From Thozetella sp. PMI_491 (Eukaryota > Ascomycota > Sordariomycetes > Chaetosphaeriales > Chaetosphaeriaceae), in NCBI GenBank assembly GCA_021432635.1, contig MU270016.1, positions 1,197,905 through 1,261,904 on the forward strand: a stretch of DNA of 64,000 nucleotides, written 5' to 3'. The notes under the pieces are model-generated. The model was not told the DNA's origin. It saw nothing but the letters and a program-made list of their open reading frames with translations, and searched no databases. Numbering within the stretch: the stretch's first letter is position 1; each line of letters opens with the position of its first letter. Positions 10,071 to 20,945 of the stretch are shown one piece after another. The position numbers and the translations under genes are program-made.

Positions 10071-11972
10071 CGCGATTGCTTGGCAGGAGCCGGCCCGTTT
10101 AAGATTCCGGCAGTGGGAGTTCGAGCAATCGAGAATACAAGATCATTTTGGACACTGACAACGCCGTCGTCCTTTTTAAGCGAAGCGACGACAGCGTGGT
10201 TGGCCCCGTCCTACAAACATGCCGGCCAGGGCTCATTTAAAGCACTCTGTGGATAGATGACCAAGTCACCCGAGACGATTGGCTTTCGCATTGCGAAGAA
10301 GCGGGGATTCGCTGCAGGAGCATTGGCTTAAGCTATCGCGGGCATTATAGCCACGGCAGATGGCGCCGGGAGAATAGCCGCCATCGAGTCGCCTGGAATT
10401 TCATGGCATCCGTCACGGGCGACGGAAATGGGGATTAGGACGGGGAACTATGGTCGAATAGCAAATCCCACGGCAGTATTTCCGATCCCGCGTCTGGATA
10501 AGCGTTGACAGGTGGGCACACACGGCCGATCGATGGGTCGGCCGCCGAGGGTGATCGACGTACATACAGGAGTCTAGATTCAATACCACCTCGACTCCAG
10601 CTGGAACACGAGAACCCCTGTCGCTGTCCAAGCCTCGCCTACAACAGATTTTTTTCTTTCCTGGGAACGACGACCCCACCGATATAAATAGGAGGGGGCG
10701 GCGAAGAAGACTAGAATATCGCCACCATCGCAGAATCGAGACCTTTACTATAACCGCTACGCACCATCAGAGGCAACATCTCCGGCGAGCGGCGCAGCCC
10801 CTGCAGAGACTGGGAGGGGAGAGGAGAAGTGATTTTCCTGAAACGACCAAGCTCTCTTTGCGAGGTTCGTCAGGTGGACCGGCTGGCTGCCGGGGGGGGG
10901 GGGAATTTGGTAGACGGACGGAGCTCACCCGGCACCCCGGTGGTCGGGTACAAGCCGGGGAGGCGACTGCGGGGGAAGGCAGGATAGGGCAGGAGAGCGA
11001 TGCGGAGAAGATCAATAGTGAGGCTCGTCACGACGTCTCATAGGCGAATGACCCAACAAGACGCGCCAGGCCCTAGAATACTTGCGGCGTAGCCTGCCCG
11101 GAAAAAGTTTCTTGATTTCCTGGAGAAAAGTACTTTGGCAGCCTAGGGGGGGGCCGCGGCAACCCGTCGTCCGCCCCACCGACACGAGCTTCAACATACG
11201 TAACATCCTCGTTCCCGCACGGCGCGCTGATTCCCCGGATTGGCCTCGTGCTTGTATCGGACGACAAGCGGCGGGCGTGGATCGCACGGTCGGGGAAGGT
11301 GGACTAAGCCCTTCGCGGGACACGTGAGAAATTGGCGTCGACGGGGGGCGTCGGGGGGCGTCGGGGAGGCTTCGGGAGGGGCGTGGTTGGTGCCGTGGCT
11401 GTTGTCCTAGTCGACGGCCTGGCTGGTTACAAGCTGGGTTCTCCGCCGGTACCCATCCCAGCACCAACACTATTATCTCCCCCCCTAACATAAATCTCTT
11501 GTTACCTACCGCATCCGACCTACGGCCACGGCGCTGATCCCTGTTAGCCGGACTCCCCTCGATGCTACATTATCCACTTTTCGCGCCAATCCCCGGAACC
11601 CCAGCGTCGGTCCAGCAGTGGTGTGGGTAATGTTACCTACCCCGCCGTCCCGTTCAACGGCCGGCTACCCTTTTGGGCTTGATTCCCTGGCATCTAGGGT
11701 AGCACTAGAGGGCCAATGAGGTCGCACGGCGCACACGAAGGATCGGCATGAACCGACCCGCCTAGGCCTGCTGTCTCGCTCTGGTGATTGTCTCTTAAGC
11801 CGAGAGCTTGCCCCCCGCCGCCCTCGCAATCTATGCTGTCCTCACCTCGCCGTTCCGCCTCCCGTGGTGCCACAAGGTCGGTCCCGACTGCAATCTCAGG
11901 CCCGAGGCCGCCGAATTGGATTCCTGCCCGTCTTTGCTCTCCCTACCTGTCCCCGCCTCCATTGTTGCTGTC
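10071..11972. other. Long GC-rich upstream region of the OPT gene
   Basis: About 1.9 kb between the start codons of the divergent secreted-protein and OPT genes. It includes a TATAAATA at about 10682-10689, a run of 12 G, and GC-rich blocks at 11100-11400. All open frames look like composition effects. It probably contains both promoters and a long OPT leader. Confidence 0.45.
10892..10903 (+). repeat. G12 homopolymer
   Basis: Twelve consecutive G residues lie in the non-coding region upstream of the OPT gene. Such a tract is prone to slippage, and its exact length may also be uncertain in the assembly. Confidence 0.85.
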
Positions 11973-12192
11973 ATGGGCGCCCCCGAGGTCCTGGAAGCCG
12001 ACCCGATGCCGGGCGACCTCAAGTCCCCCGGCATCGACGAGAAGATCGAGATGTCGCCCGAGCGCTGGGTGCCCCCGGAGGAGTGGCTCCAGCGCTTCAT
12101 GGACGAGTACAGCGGCCAGCACAGCGGAAACAGCGAGACCCTGCCGCCCGGCAGCGACCCTCTTCGCGTTGCTACTGCCGTCTTCACCATGA
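11833..12192 (+). other. Upstream ATG frame overlapping the OPT start
   Basis: The ATG at 11833 lies 140 nt before the OPT start, in another frame, and stays open past that start to 12192. If the transcript begins upstream of 11833, a scanning ribosome would meet this start first. The encoded peptide is Ser/Pro/Arg-rich and looks like a composition effect. It is listed as a possible translational control element, not as a gene. Confidence 0.3.
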
Positions 12193-14899
12193 ATGAGGAA
12201 GAGTCTGTCAAGACCCTCAATCTCCTCATCGAAAGCCACAAGGGAGACTACAGCATTGACCACAATCTGGTGAACCGTCTCTCGGAGCTCGTTCAAGGCA
12301 ACCAAGCCTGCGAGATGGAGCTCGGCGAGTGGTCCTACCAGGTCTGCCGCGCCGCCGGCATCGTCTACAATTGGTCTCCGTATGCCGAGGTCCGAGCCGT
12401 GACGCTCCCGTACGACGACCCCGAGGAAGCTTGCGAGAGCTTCCGTGCCTACTTTCTCGGCTTCTTCTGGGTTTGTGTCTGCACGGCCGTCAACACCTGT
12501 AAGTCGCCTTCCTCTGCGTTGCGTCGCGTGGCCTCCGGCAGCTAAACCCCCCTGCAGTCTTCAGCCCCCGCCAGCCCGGCATCTCCATCCCTGGCCAGGT
12601 TGTCCAGCTGCTGCTGGTTCCCATGGGTCGTGCTATGGCCTACATCCTTCCCGACTGGGGCTTCAGCTTCCGCGGCAAGCGCTACACCCTCAACCCGGGC
12701 CCATGGACGTCCAAGGAGCAGCTCTTCGCGACCATTATCTTCTCCGGCGCCTCCACGATTGGTAACTTCACCGGCCTTTTGGTCATGCGCCTCCCTATCT
12801 TCTTCAACCAGAGGTGGGCCACATTTGGTTTCGCCATCGTCCTCGCCCTTGCGAACCAGATCTACGGCCTCGGCGCCGCCGGCATCCTCCGCCGTCTCAC
12901 CGTGTACCCCGTCGAGGCAGTCTGGCCCAACACGCTGCCCACGCTTGCGCTGAACCGGACCCTCATTACGGCCGAAAACAAGCGCGAGACCATCAATGGC
13001 TGGAAGATCTCGCGTTACATGTGCTTCGTGATCGCCAGCGTGGCCTTCCTCGTCTACTACTGGATCCCGAACCAGTTCTTCGGCGCCCTGCGTCTGTTCA
13101 ACTGGATGACCTGGATCAACCCCAACAATATGAACCTCGCGATCGTCACTGGTTCTTACGGTGGCATGGGATTCAACCCCTTTTCCAGCTGGGACCCCAA
13201 TGTCTCCGGCAACAATGCCATGGATTCGCCCTTCTTCGCGTCAGTCTTACTGTTTACAAGTTTGGGGATCAAGAGCTAACAGCTAGCAGCCAGCTTCAGC
13301 AATATGTCATGCGCGTCATTGCCGGAGTCGTCATTCTCATCATGTACTACAGGAACCAGTTTTGGTCTGCCTTCATGCCCATCAACTCCAACGGCGCGTT
13401 CGACAACACCATGCACGCATACAACGTTAGCAGGGTGCTTACCGAAGACAACCGTGTCAACCTCGAGGCATACAAAGACTACGGCCCCCCTTATTATGCT
13501 GTCGCCAATCTTTTCGTTACTGGCGCCCAGTTTGCGTACTACACCTTCTCGGTTGTGTACGTGTTTATTAGGTACTGGGGTCCTCTCAAGAAGGCCTTTG
13601 TCGGGATGGTCGTCAACACCATCAAGCGCCAGTCCGTCTACACCGGCTTCGAGGATGGTCACTCGCGGATGATGCGCCGGTACAAGGAGGTCCCGGAGTG
13701 GTGGGTAAGTGATTAGCCTCTAATTCGGCCGACGATACTTGAAAAAGATATCCTAACCTCAACTGACAGTACTCCATCGTGTTTGTCTTCGGCTTTGTCA
13801 TCTCCATCATCGGCGTGACTGCCTGGCCGACCCAGACACCTTGGTACTCCATCATCGCTGTCACCGCAATTGGTGGCTTGCTGACCATCCCTTGGGTCAT
13901 CATCGAGTCGATTGCCCACACCGGAATTTCCCTGGGCACCATCTGGCAGGTGCTTCCCGGTCTCTGGTGGCCCGGACAGCCGCTTCCGCAGCTCGTTATT
14001 CTCATGTTGGGTGGTGCTTTCGAGCAGATGGCTGGTGGTTTCACGACCGATCTCAAGGTATGTTGGGCACAACTCGTGATTGAACCAAGTTTGATATCAC
14101 TAACCAAACTCCTCAGTTCGCGCACTACGCCAAGCTGCCGCCCCGCGCTGTGTTCCGCGGCCACGTCTCATCGTGCATTGTCAACTGCTTCATCTACTGC
14201 GCCATTCTTGAGGTTATGGTTATCTACTTCGGCCAGGACGGTACGCTCTGCCAATGGGACAACAAGTCGTACATGGTCTGCGCCTACGCGAACTCTGTGT
14301 TCTCGTCCGTCATCTTCTTCGGCGCCTTCGGCACGAACAACATGTTCAAGCTGTACCCTATCCTCCCCTACTGCTTCCTGATTGGCGCCGTCCTCGGCTT
14401 CATCTGGGTGTACGGCGAGAAGTTCCTGCCCCGCACACGCGGCCTGTTCCAGGCTCGCATGGATGACAAGCAGTTTTCCACCTTTGACAAGTGGATTTGG
14501 CGCCCGGTTGCGAGCACCCTCTCCTGTCTCAACCCTGCCATTGCTCTGTCGGGTGCCATGAACTGGGCCGGCAACAACAACCTCACCTATGCGACGTTGG
14601 GCATCTACATTGCCTGGGTCTTCCAGTTCTACCTAAAGCGTCGCTACACCGCGTGGTGGGGCAAGTACGCCTACCTCATCTTCGCCGGTCTCAGCGTCGG
14701 TGTTGCCATTTCTGGTCTCATTGTCACGCTCGTTTTCAGCTTTGGCGCTGGGCAGGGCACGTCCTTCAGCTGGTGGGGGAACGAAGTTGGGCGGGGCGGC
14801 ATCGACTATCAGCTGTACAACAACAACGCGTCCCTGTACCCGTTGCCAGACGTGGGCTACTTTGGTCTCTCGCCGGAGGAGTATCCTCTCGAGTGGTAA
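11973..14899 (+). CDS. OPT-family oligopeptide transporter (Isp4-like)
   Basis: Five exons: 11973-12498, 12558-13243, 13294-13704, 13770-14057 and 14117-14899, giving 897 residues in frame, which is normal for the family. The ATG at 11973 is the first in this frame. A cytosolic N-terminus of about 150 residues precedes many hydrophobic helices. Two hallmark OPT motifs are present: NPG in YTLNPGPW (about residue 219) and KLPPR (family KIPPR, about residue 642). Family members import tetra- or pentapeptides, glutathione or metal chelates with protons at the plasma membrane. Introns are 50-65 nt; intron 2 uses donor GTCTTA and acceptor CCAG with branch CTAAC, and alternatives there break the frame. 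Substrate class cannot be decided from sequence. Confidence 0.93.
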
Positions 14900-15376
14900 T
14901 CCCCCGATTGCGCCTCTGCCTTGGTTCTCTCTTGCTGGATATAGCTAGAATGCTGCAGGGAGTTTAAATATACCCTTCCTTGCAGATTTCGCCTATCAGT
15001 ACATGTAGAGAACGCCGCTTTGGTAAGCAGCAAGATCGTCACATAGCTATACACCCCAACCAATCTATTATAATAATAGTATACTTAGATTCATGCTTTT
15101 TGAACCCACTGCGTAGACTCATTAGCTCGCCGATGACGGTCGGATTGAAACACGGATATCTTCACTAAAACGAATGAAGGGCTGGCTGTTACCCTAATTA
15201 GAAACTCAAATATCTGCAGTCGCCATGAACACTTGTCCAATGGCGAGAGAGAATAACAATAACTCCAATTTCGTTAGTCATTATCCCACCCCCGGGTTTC
15301 ATCTAAAGCTGGAGCGGGCGCCCAGACGTCATATACCTATCCGCTAACGCTCCCACACAATGTCGTCTTGTCGAGG
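14900..15376. other. Convergent 3' region, OPT and bZIP genes
   Basis: This 477-nt AT-rich spacer lies between two stop codons. It is presumed to hold 3' UTRs and no gene is seen. Confidence 0.55.
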
Positions 15377-16041
15377 CTACCGCCCCTCCAATATCCCCGT
15401 CATGTCGTAGCCGCAGTCATGCAAAAGATCGAAACCCGAGACCTGGGCCCATTCGTCGATGAGATCGTTCATGTCCCCCTGATCGGATCTCCCGCCAAGA
15501 AGCTTTGATGTTGCGTTGGCTCTGAAACTGGCTGTTGATCGCCGCTCTTCCACATCTGACGATGCTGCCGAGCTGTAATCCAAGCCGCGGCCTCGGCTAT
15601 AGTTTCGCCGAAGGGCCTCATACTCGGCTTTCAACTCTTGATACGCCGTGCTAATGAGCTCGCCTTTCCGAGTGGACTCAACCAACTCGGCCTCGAGCTC
15701 CTTCACCCGCTGGTCCCTGCGTTCCCGGTATGCCCGCTGAGACTTGCGGTTCTGTTCCTTTCGTCGCTGTTTTGCAGCATCAGCATGGTGTTGTGGTAGC
15801 TGTCTGAGGAGAGGGGTCTACAAACCTCGCGCTGCTTGGGGGTTAGTGGAGCACGATAGCGCCTCTTAACCGCATTAGGAACCTGGGCGAGATCAGGCTC
15901 TGGACTTTGGTCGAGGGCGTTGTTGGGCGAGGGGGCAAAATCAAAGACGCCCCAGTTAGGATCATAAGAGTTCATGTCGGTGATTATGGGCTCGTCAAAA
16001 GGAGACATGATGTCAAAGGTGCCGCCTGGGGAAAATTCCAT
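15377..16041 (-). CDS. bZIP transcription factor, Yap/Pap1-type basic region
   Basis: Exons 16041-15826 and 15766-15377 join in phase 0 across a 59-nt intron to give 201 residues. The basic region spans about residues 73-95: RRKEQNRKSQRAYRERRDQR, with the N-x3-Q-R-x-[YF]-R signature of fungal AP-1-like (Yap1/Pap1) factors. A leucine-zipper-like heptad helix follows to about residue 130. The N-terminus is acidic and Pro/Ser-rich, as in an activation region. The intron splits the region just before the basic domain; unspliced reading stops early. No C-terminal Cys-rich domain like that of the stress regulator Yap1 is seen, so oxidative control through Cys pairs is unlikely. It acts in the nucleus; targets are unknown. 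Confidence 0.88.
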
Positions 16042-16909
16042 TGTGCGTGGGGCAGTTTTTGTGTTTGTGACTATCGGGTGTGCTGATGTATAGAGCTTCT
16101 AAGTCCTGCCGGGGTTTGGGGCACGTGAAGGGTTTGCTGACAATTGCTTATTGATTTGAAAAAAATCAGATGACTACTCTGTCGCAATGGGCTGACTGTC
16201 TAGTAGGCGCTTAGTTCTTATACTCGTTCGCCACCCTTTAGACACCCATACCTACCTATGGTATGCGGCTGCACCGTTGGAGATCGAGATCGAGATCTCC
16301 AGCTGGGCGTTGTCTCGCTTGTGCGAGCTGCGCATGCTATTGGCTGCACCGGGTCTTTTCGCTGCAGCGCGCAGACTACCCAGCATCCTGCCAAGGCAGT
16401 TGAGCCGGGGTCCTCTGCCGCTGCCCGCCTCATACGCCGTTAGACAGTTCCTAATGGAGAATAGCGGACCCGCGCCGCGTTGTGTGGCTTTTTCCTCTCG
16501 ATCAACTTGATGCTAGATCAGGCATAGCCAATGCGCCTCCCATTCCGCCTTTACCACAACTAGATGTTGCCTATTGAGGTATAGGCCAGCGAATACCACC
16601 ATGCGATGCAATCGCAGCGAGCCCAGGACGGAATTGGAAGTGTCTCGCAGTTGTTGGCTGAATTCGCGAGCATTCACGATATTTGACTGGGCGAAATAGG
16701 GACTGATGGTAGGCATGACGTGCCAATTTCTACAGATAGCTAAGGCTGGGGCGGTCAAGCTAACAAATATAATTCCTGCCCAGTTCGCTTCATTGGTTTC
16801 GCGGTTTCAATCGGCTCCCACGTCCGATTTCGCTCCTTTAAACCACTTTCCTGCCCAACCGTTATCCGCCTGGCCCGACCACGAGGGCCGTTTAGTCGCG
16901 GCGCTTCGC
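16042..16909. other. Upstream region of the bZIP gene
   Basis: About 870 nt 5' of the bZIP start. No gene was recognised. A short GAGATC direct repeat near 16279-16296 is the only local repetition noticed. Confidence 0.4.
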
Positions 16910-18355
16910 TTATAATACCTCCTCAATAGAAAACAAGCTCTTCATATATGCAGTAGCGTGATGGTGCAGGGCTTGGCTCAGCTGGGGTGCGCTGGATGCC
17001 ATCCCTGCACTCCTAGCAAGCCAGGCCGTAGGGTTCCATCGCCCCTTATCGCTCACACCCTCCCAGACGCCCCTTGTGTACTGCCAAATGTTCAAGGCAA
17101 AGTAACCCATGGATTAAGGCACTGATATGCCTGCACTGAGGGCTGCTCTCAGATCTCCGAACGAGCTAATGCGCGGCGTACGCTCCGCAAGAATCTTTAG
17201 GTGCTTCCCGAGGAAGTGCTCTTCATATTCCGGGTTCCCTTTTGAGATGACGAACGCCAGCGTGGCGACCCACACATCAACGCCAGCTGCTTTTAAGTAC
17301 AGGCTGACGTCCGGAACATAGAGGTACTTCCTGAGCCTGTCCAGGATCCCGGGAACCGAGCTGAACCTCGAGGATCGCTCGCTGCAGACAAGGAAAGTGA
17401 CGATGAAGAGGCAGATAGTGACCGAGTTCTCCGCAGCAGAGAAACTAGACTCAGTTTCTAGAATTAACCCGCACGAGGCCACCCAAAGTGACAGAAAACA
17501 GGTTCCAGATATCGAACGCATCCCAGGTATAGGTACCCGGGCGCCAAGCCAGTTGCATGCATCCTGCAGCAAGCATTCTACGCTGATCATGGCGTCTATC
17601 AACCGTCCATTCATGCCAAGACTGTGGCAAGCAGCGGTCATGGTCGACCGGCGCAGGTAGAACGCGAAAGACCTTGGATAATCGTACCCCTGGTGTAAGA
17701 GGCCTTGTGGCAAGAAGTATGCGACCTCAGATGTCAGCTCCAGGTTGCGCGCTGTATGCTTCCCGGGGACGACAGGAGCCGCTGTGGCTATACTCATACC
17801 TGACTGGCTAGTCGTAGGGTGCTAGTCGTCGTGTGCGATCGCATGGCGGGGCACAGCATCTGTGGTAGAGCGTAAGGTAGGCGACATGCCCGCACGGTAC
17901 ACACCCATTGGATAATGAACGATTGTAGAGCCCGCAGCTTGGCGAGCGAGCCGATCCCGCCACGCAGGTTGATCATGCGCGTTAGGCCAGCCATGTGCGC
18001 CGATCGCTGCGCGAGGTCCAGCTAGAGGCGGCACCAGACACCTGCCCGGGCGTTCGACGCATGAACGAACATGCTCTCCGCTGCGAAAAATAAGTTGAAG
18101 ATAGCAGCGGTGTTTTCATCGCTCAGGGCTTGGTTTCCATCCACCAGCGCTTGATGGACAGCTACGATGGCCTAGACGTGATGGTGCAGGGAGCGTTCTA
18201 TGCAGCGCATTTCGAGCGGCTGCGCGATGCCAGCCGCAGAGCACCAAGGTAGAGTATGGCGTGCATGAAGCCGGAGTGTGTGAAAGTAGAGGCCATTCGG
18301 TGTTCCAGCATCTCCAATGACTGCCTGCGCTGAGACGAGCTAACAACTCCTGCAA
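16910..18355 (-). pseudogene. Fungal-specific transcription factor (DUF3468/PF11951-like) relic
   Basis: The clearest part is 227 open codons at 17797-17114, with helical, Cys- and aromatic-rich sequence like the C-terminal half of fungal Zn2Cys6 factors (FAFYLRRSTMTAACHSLG, then LRKYLYVPDVSLYLKAAGVD). Just upstream, minus-strand frames spell MINLRGGIGSLAKLRALQ, matching the R-G-G-[IL]-x-x-L block of this domain. Further upstream, MHAILYLGALRLAS resembles its first helices, but TAG codons and frame changes interrupt these pieces. An in-frame TAA at about 17114 separates it from a related tail (WQYTRGVWEGVSDKG). No zinc cluster was found. The gene looks non-functional. An alternative is a live gene with introns that I failed to resolve, but several interruptions have no splice sites. 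Confidence 0.6.
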
Positions 18356-19916
18356 CGATTATCTCCCACTAATCAGATTTGACGGTATAGCGTAGGTGCT
18401 TATGAATCAGTGAGCAGTGCCACTATCGTGCACGAGGAATTGAAGCCCGCAGCCTTTTTATGCCTAGACAGAGCAGATTTTAGCCATATCTGCGGTCCCA
18501 AAGTCGACTAAATACGAGGATTGGAACCAGTACATTTAGGCATTGTAGCTATTCGGCAATTGCAACACTGTCGCTCGGCGTATATGTGGGCCCAACCAGC
18601 CAACACCCATCCAAGGTACCTTGCTATATCTAGATGGTAAATACGACCCTCGATCTCGAAGGAGCATGCCTACGCCGGAGGACTCAAGGTCACACAAGTA
18701 GGTCTAATACACCGCTACCAGAGGAAGAAGGGGCTATTACCCTGTAAATTCTCAAAAGTCTGCTCTCCATGTGTGCTGACTGCGCATTTCGGGAGAGCAG
18801 GTACGTCGTTGAGTTGCGCTGTAGTAGTCGATAGGGGGTTACTATGGACAACGCTCTAATGACCTACATGTCCCCTCCCTAGAGTAGCTAATACAGCCAA
18901 CGATCAACAGCTCTGCAGGTTTCAATAATAATACAAGAGGATACGATTATCTCACCAAATCATTATATAATGCGGACGAGAATGTTATCCCTAAAGCTCT
19001 AGTCGAGCGTGCGACTTAAGGAAATATCGAAAAGACGTTAGCCCTGGAGGTATTTTCCCTCAGTAAAGGATGGCAATGACCTCATCGAATCCTGCCTGGT
19101 TCCACCCCTGGTCCTGCTAATTTAAGTGAAGATACCATGTTCTACTGAAATATAAGCATGTGCTAGGCGAGACCTGCAACCTTTCGAAGACAGCAGCCTC
19201 CTAGGAAACTGAACGGAAGCTGGTAGATCTACCTACCGATTATGTATTTTTGAATCAGCGGGACATCCACTTGTCAAGTAAAGCCCCGGGAAATAACCTC
19301 AATATAGCCCGGAAAATTTTACTTATGGCGTCGTATTTGGTCTGATTCATTCACCCAAGTTCACGCTCCAGTCGCCCATTGGCGGCGCAGCCCCGGCGTT
19401 GCTCAACCAGCTTCCAGATAGAAACTAAACCCGAAAATGCCCAGATTCGCCGAACCTTTGGCAAATACAACCCAACCAAGTGTCGTCATTAATTATACAG
19501 TGCGCGGTTGCAAGAGGATTCTCAATGCCTAGGTACTGTTGCAAGCACGGCAGCGTAGCGCGAGATTCAGACCAAGCAGGCGGGTTCCCTTGAGATCAAC
19601 TTTAGGGGACTTTTGCAAAATCTGCGCCTCTAGGTGAGGGGCCGAGGGAATGTTACAGCTACGCTTGTATCTTCCTGTTATAGTAATGGCACAGTCGCTA
19701 GATCCTTCGCCGATCAATGCCTCCGCGGTAATATATTTGCCTCCAACCAGCGAAGTCTGGGCATTCCAAGCCGAGGCAGCTACCATTAGTTAAATACCAG
19801 CCACAGCCGCCTGTCTCCCATTCAACTTGTACCAGGCGCGCCACCAGGAGCTAGCTTTGCCAATCGACCGAATAATACACCAAAGCGGCCCCCAGCGACC
19901 CGAGCTACTCTGCATC
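18356..19916. other. 1.56-kb region without a recognisable gene
   Basis: No open frame of interest lies in most of this stretch, which has stops in all frames and modest AT-richness. It lies next to the decayed transcription factor and may be an eroded coding or repeat region, but no family was recognised. The last ~150 nt are the promoter and leader of the next gene. Confidence 0.4.
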
Positions 19917-20704
19917 ATGAAGACCACTCTCGCCACCATCGCTGGCGCCTTCGCACTCGGCGTTAGTGTTGTGGGTGCCGACAGCATTGCTATCTGCACC
20001 GGTCTCACCTACGCAGACGGTATTTCATCACCCAAAATTGTCCGGTAGTCGCAGTCCCGATGCTAACCAGCCCCAGGCTATCTGTACTGCAGGAAGAATA
20101 GCAACGGCGATTGCCTCCCGGATCTCGGCGATTTCCCTGTGGAAGTCAGCTTCCCGTTGTACAGTACGCTGCGAGGCCCGAATAGTCGATCAGGTTTCGG
20201 GTGCCCCAGACTAACACTGCATAGTGCACGCCGTGGATAGCACCACGCAGGCGATGCAGTATTCCCTGGCACAGTCCACCGGCTCGCACACCTACACGAT
20301 TCACGACAGAGTGCTCACCATCGACACCAGCTCGGGCGCGGTTGAGCCGGTCGAGTTCAAGCAACTGGCTGCGATCCAGGCCACACAGACCTCTCTGTAC
20401 TGGTTCAACGCCTACGGGATCATCCTATGGTCGCCCACCACTAATGTCGCGGACGGCACGCCGAAGGCGCACTCGGGCCAAGTCTCTGGAAGCGGATTCC
20501 AAATGATTGAAGTGCCAGGCCGTCCGGGCGTGTTCCGCCAGCAGTAAGTCTCCGGACCGGAAACGCATAGCAAGTCGCTAACACAGGTGCAACAGCTGGA
20601 ACCAGACCCTATTCGAGGCGATGCGCGATGGCACTGTCATGGGACAAGGCAACTTCGGCTCTTACTGCTACAGCGACTACAACCCTGTGATCGTTCAGGG
20701 TTGA
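19917..20704 (+). CDS. Small secreted protein with conserved-looking Cys, unknown family
   Basis: Four exons, 19917-20019, 20077-20193, 20225-20543 and 20587-20704, give 218 residues in frame. The signal peptide is MKTTLATIAGAFALGVSVVG, followed by a mature protein with Cys in AICTG, YLYCRK, DCLPD, QCNSW and YCYSD. Branch points (GCTAAC, ACTAAC, CTAACAC) precede three AG acceptors. Introns are 57, 31 and 43 nt; the second (20194-20224) is very short but carries ACTAAC and keeps a continuous protein. The product is beta-prone and has no catalytic motif I recognise. It is likely extracellular, perhaps a cell-surface or effector-type protein. It is more Cys-poor than classical knottins. Confidence 0.72.
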
Positions 20705-20945
20705 GTGGAGTAACGAATTAGAGCATCCAGAGCGAACAAGCATCGGCTGAATAGGGCCTACTACTCATAACTCTGGATGTACGGCAAACTGCTTGTATCG
20801 GCTTCATTCGCCTAATTCTAAAATGACAAAGTATTCACTTCATTTAAAATGTATTTCCCCCTTTTAATAAGTCTATTAGTCTTCCCCAGCGGCAGCCACG
20901 GAAGCCTACGAGGGCTTTCGGCTCTAGCAGGTCAACACTGATGTG

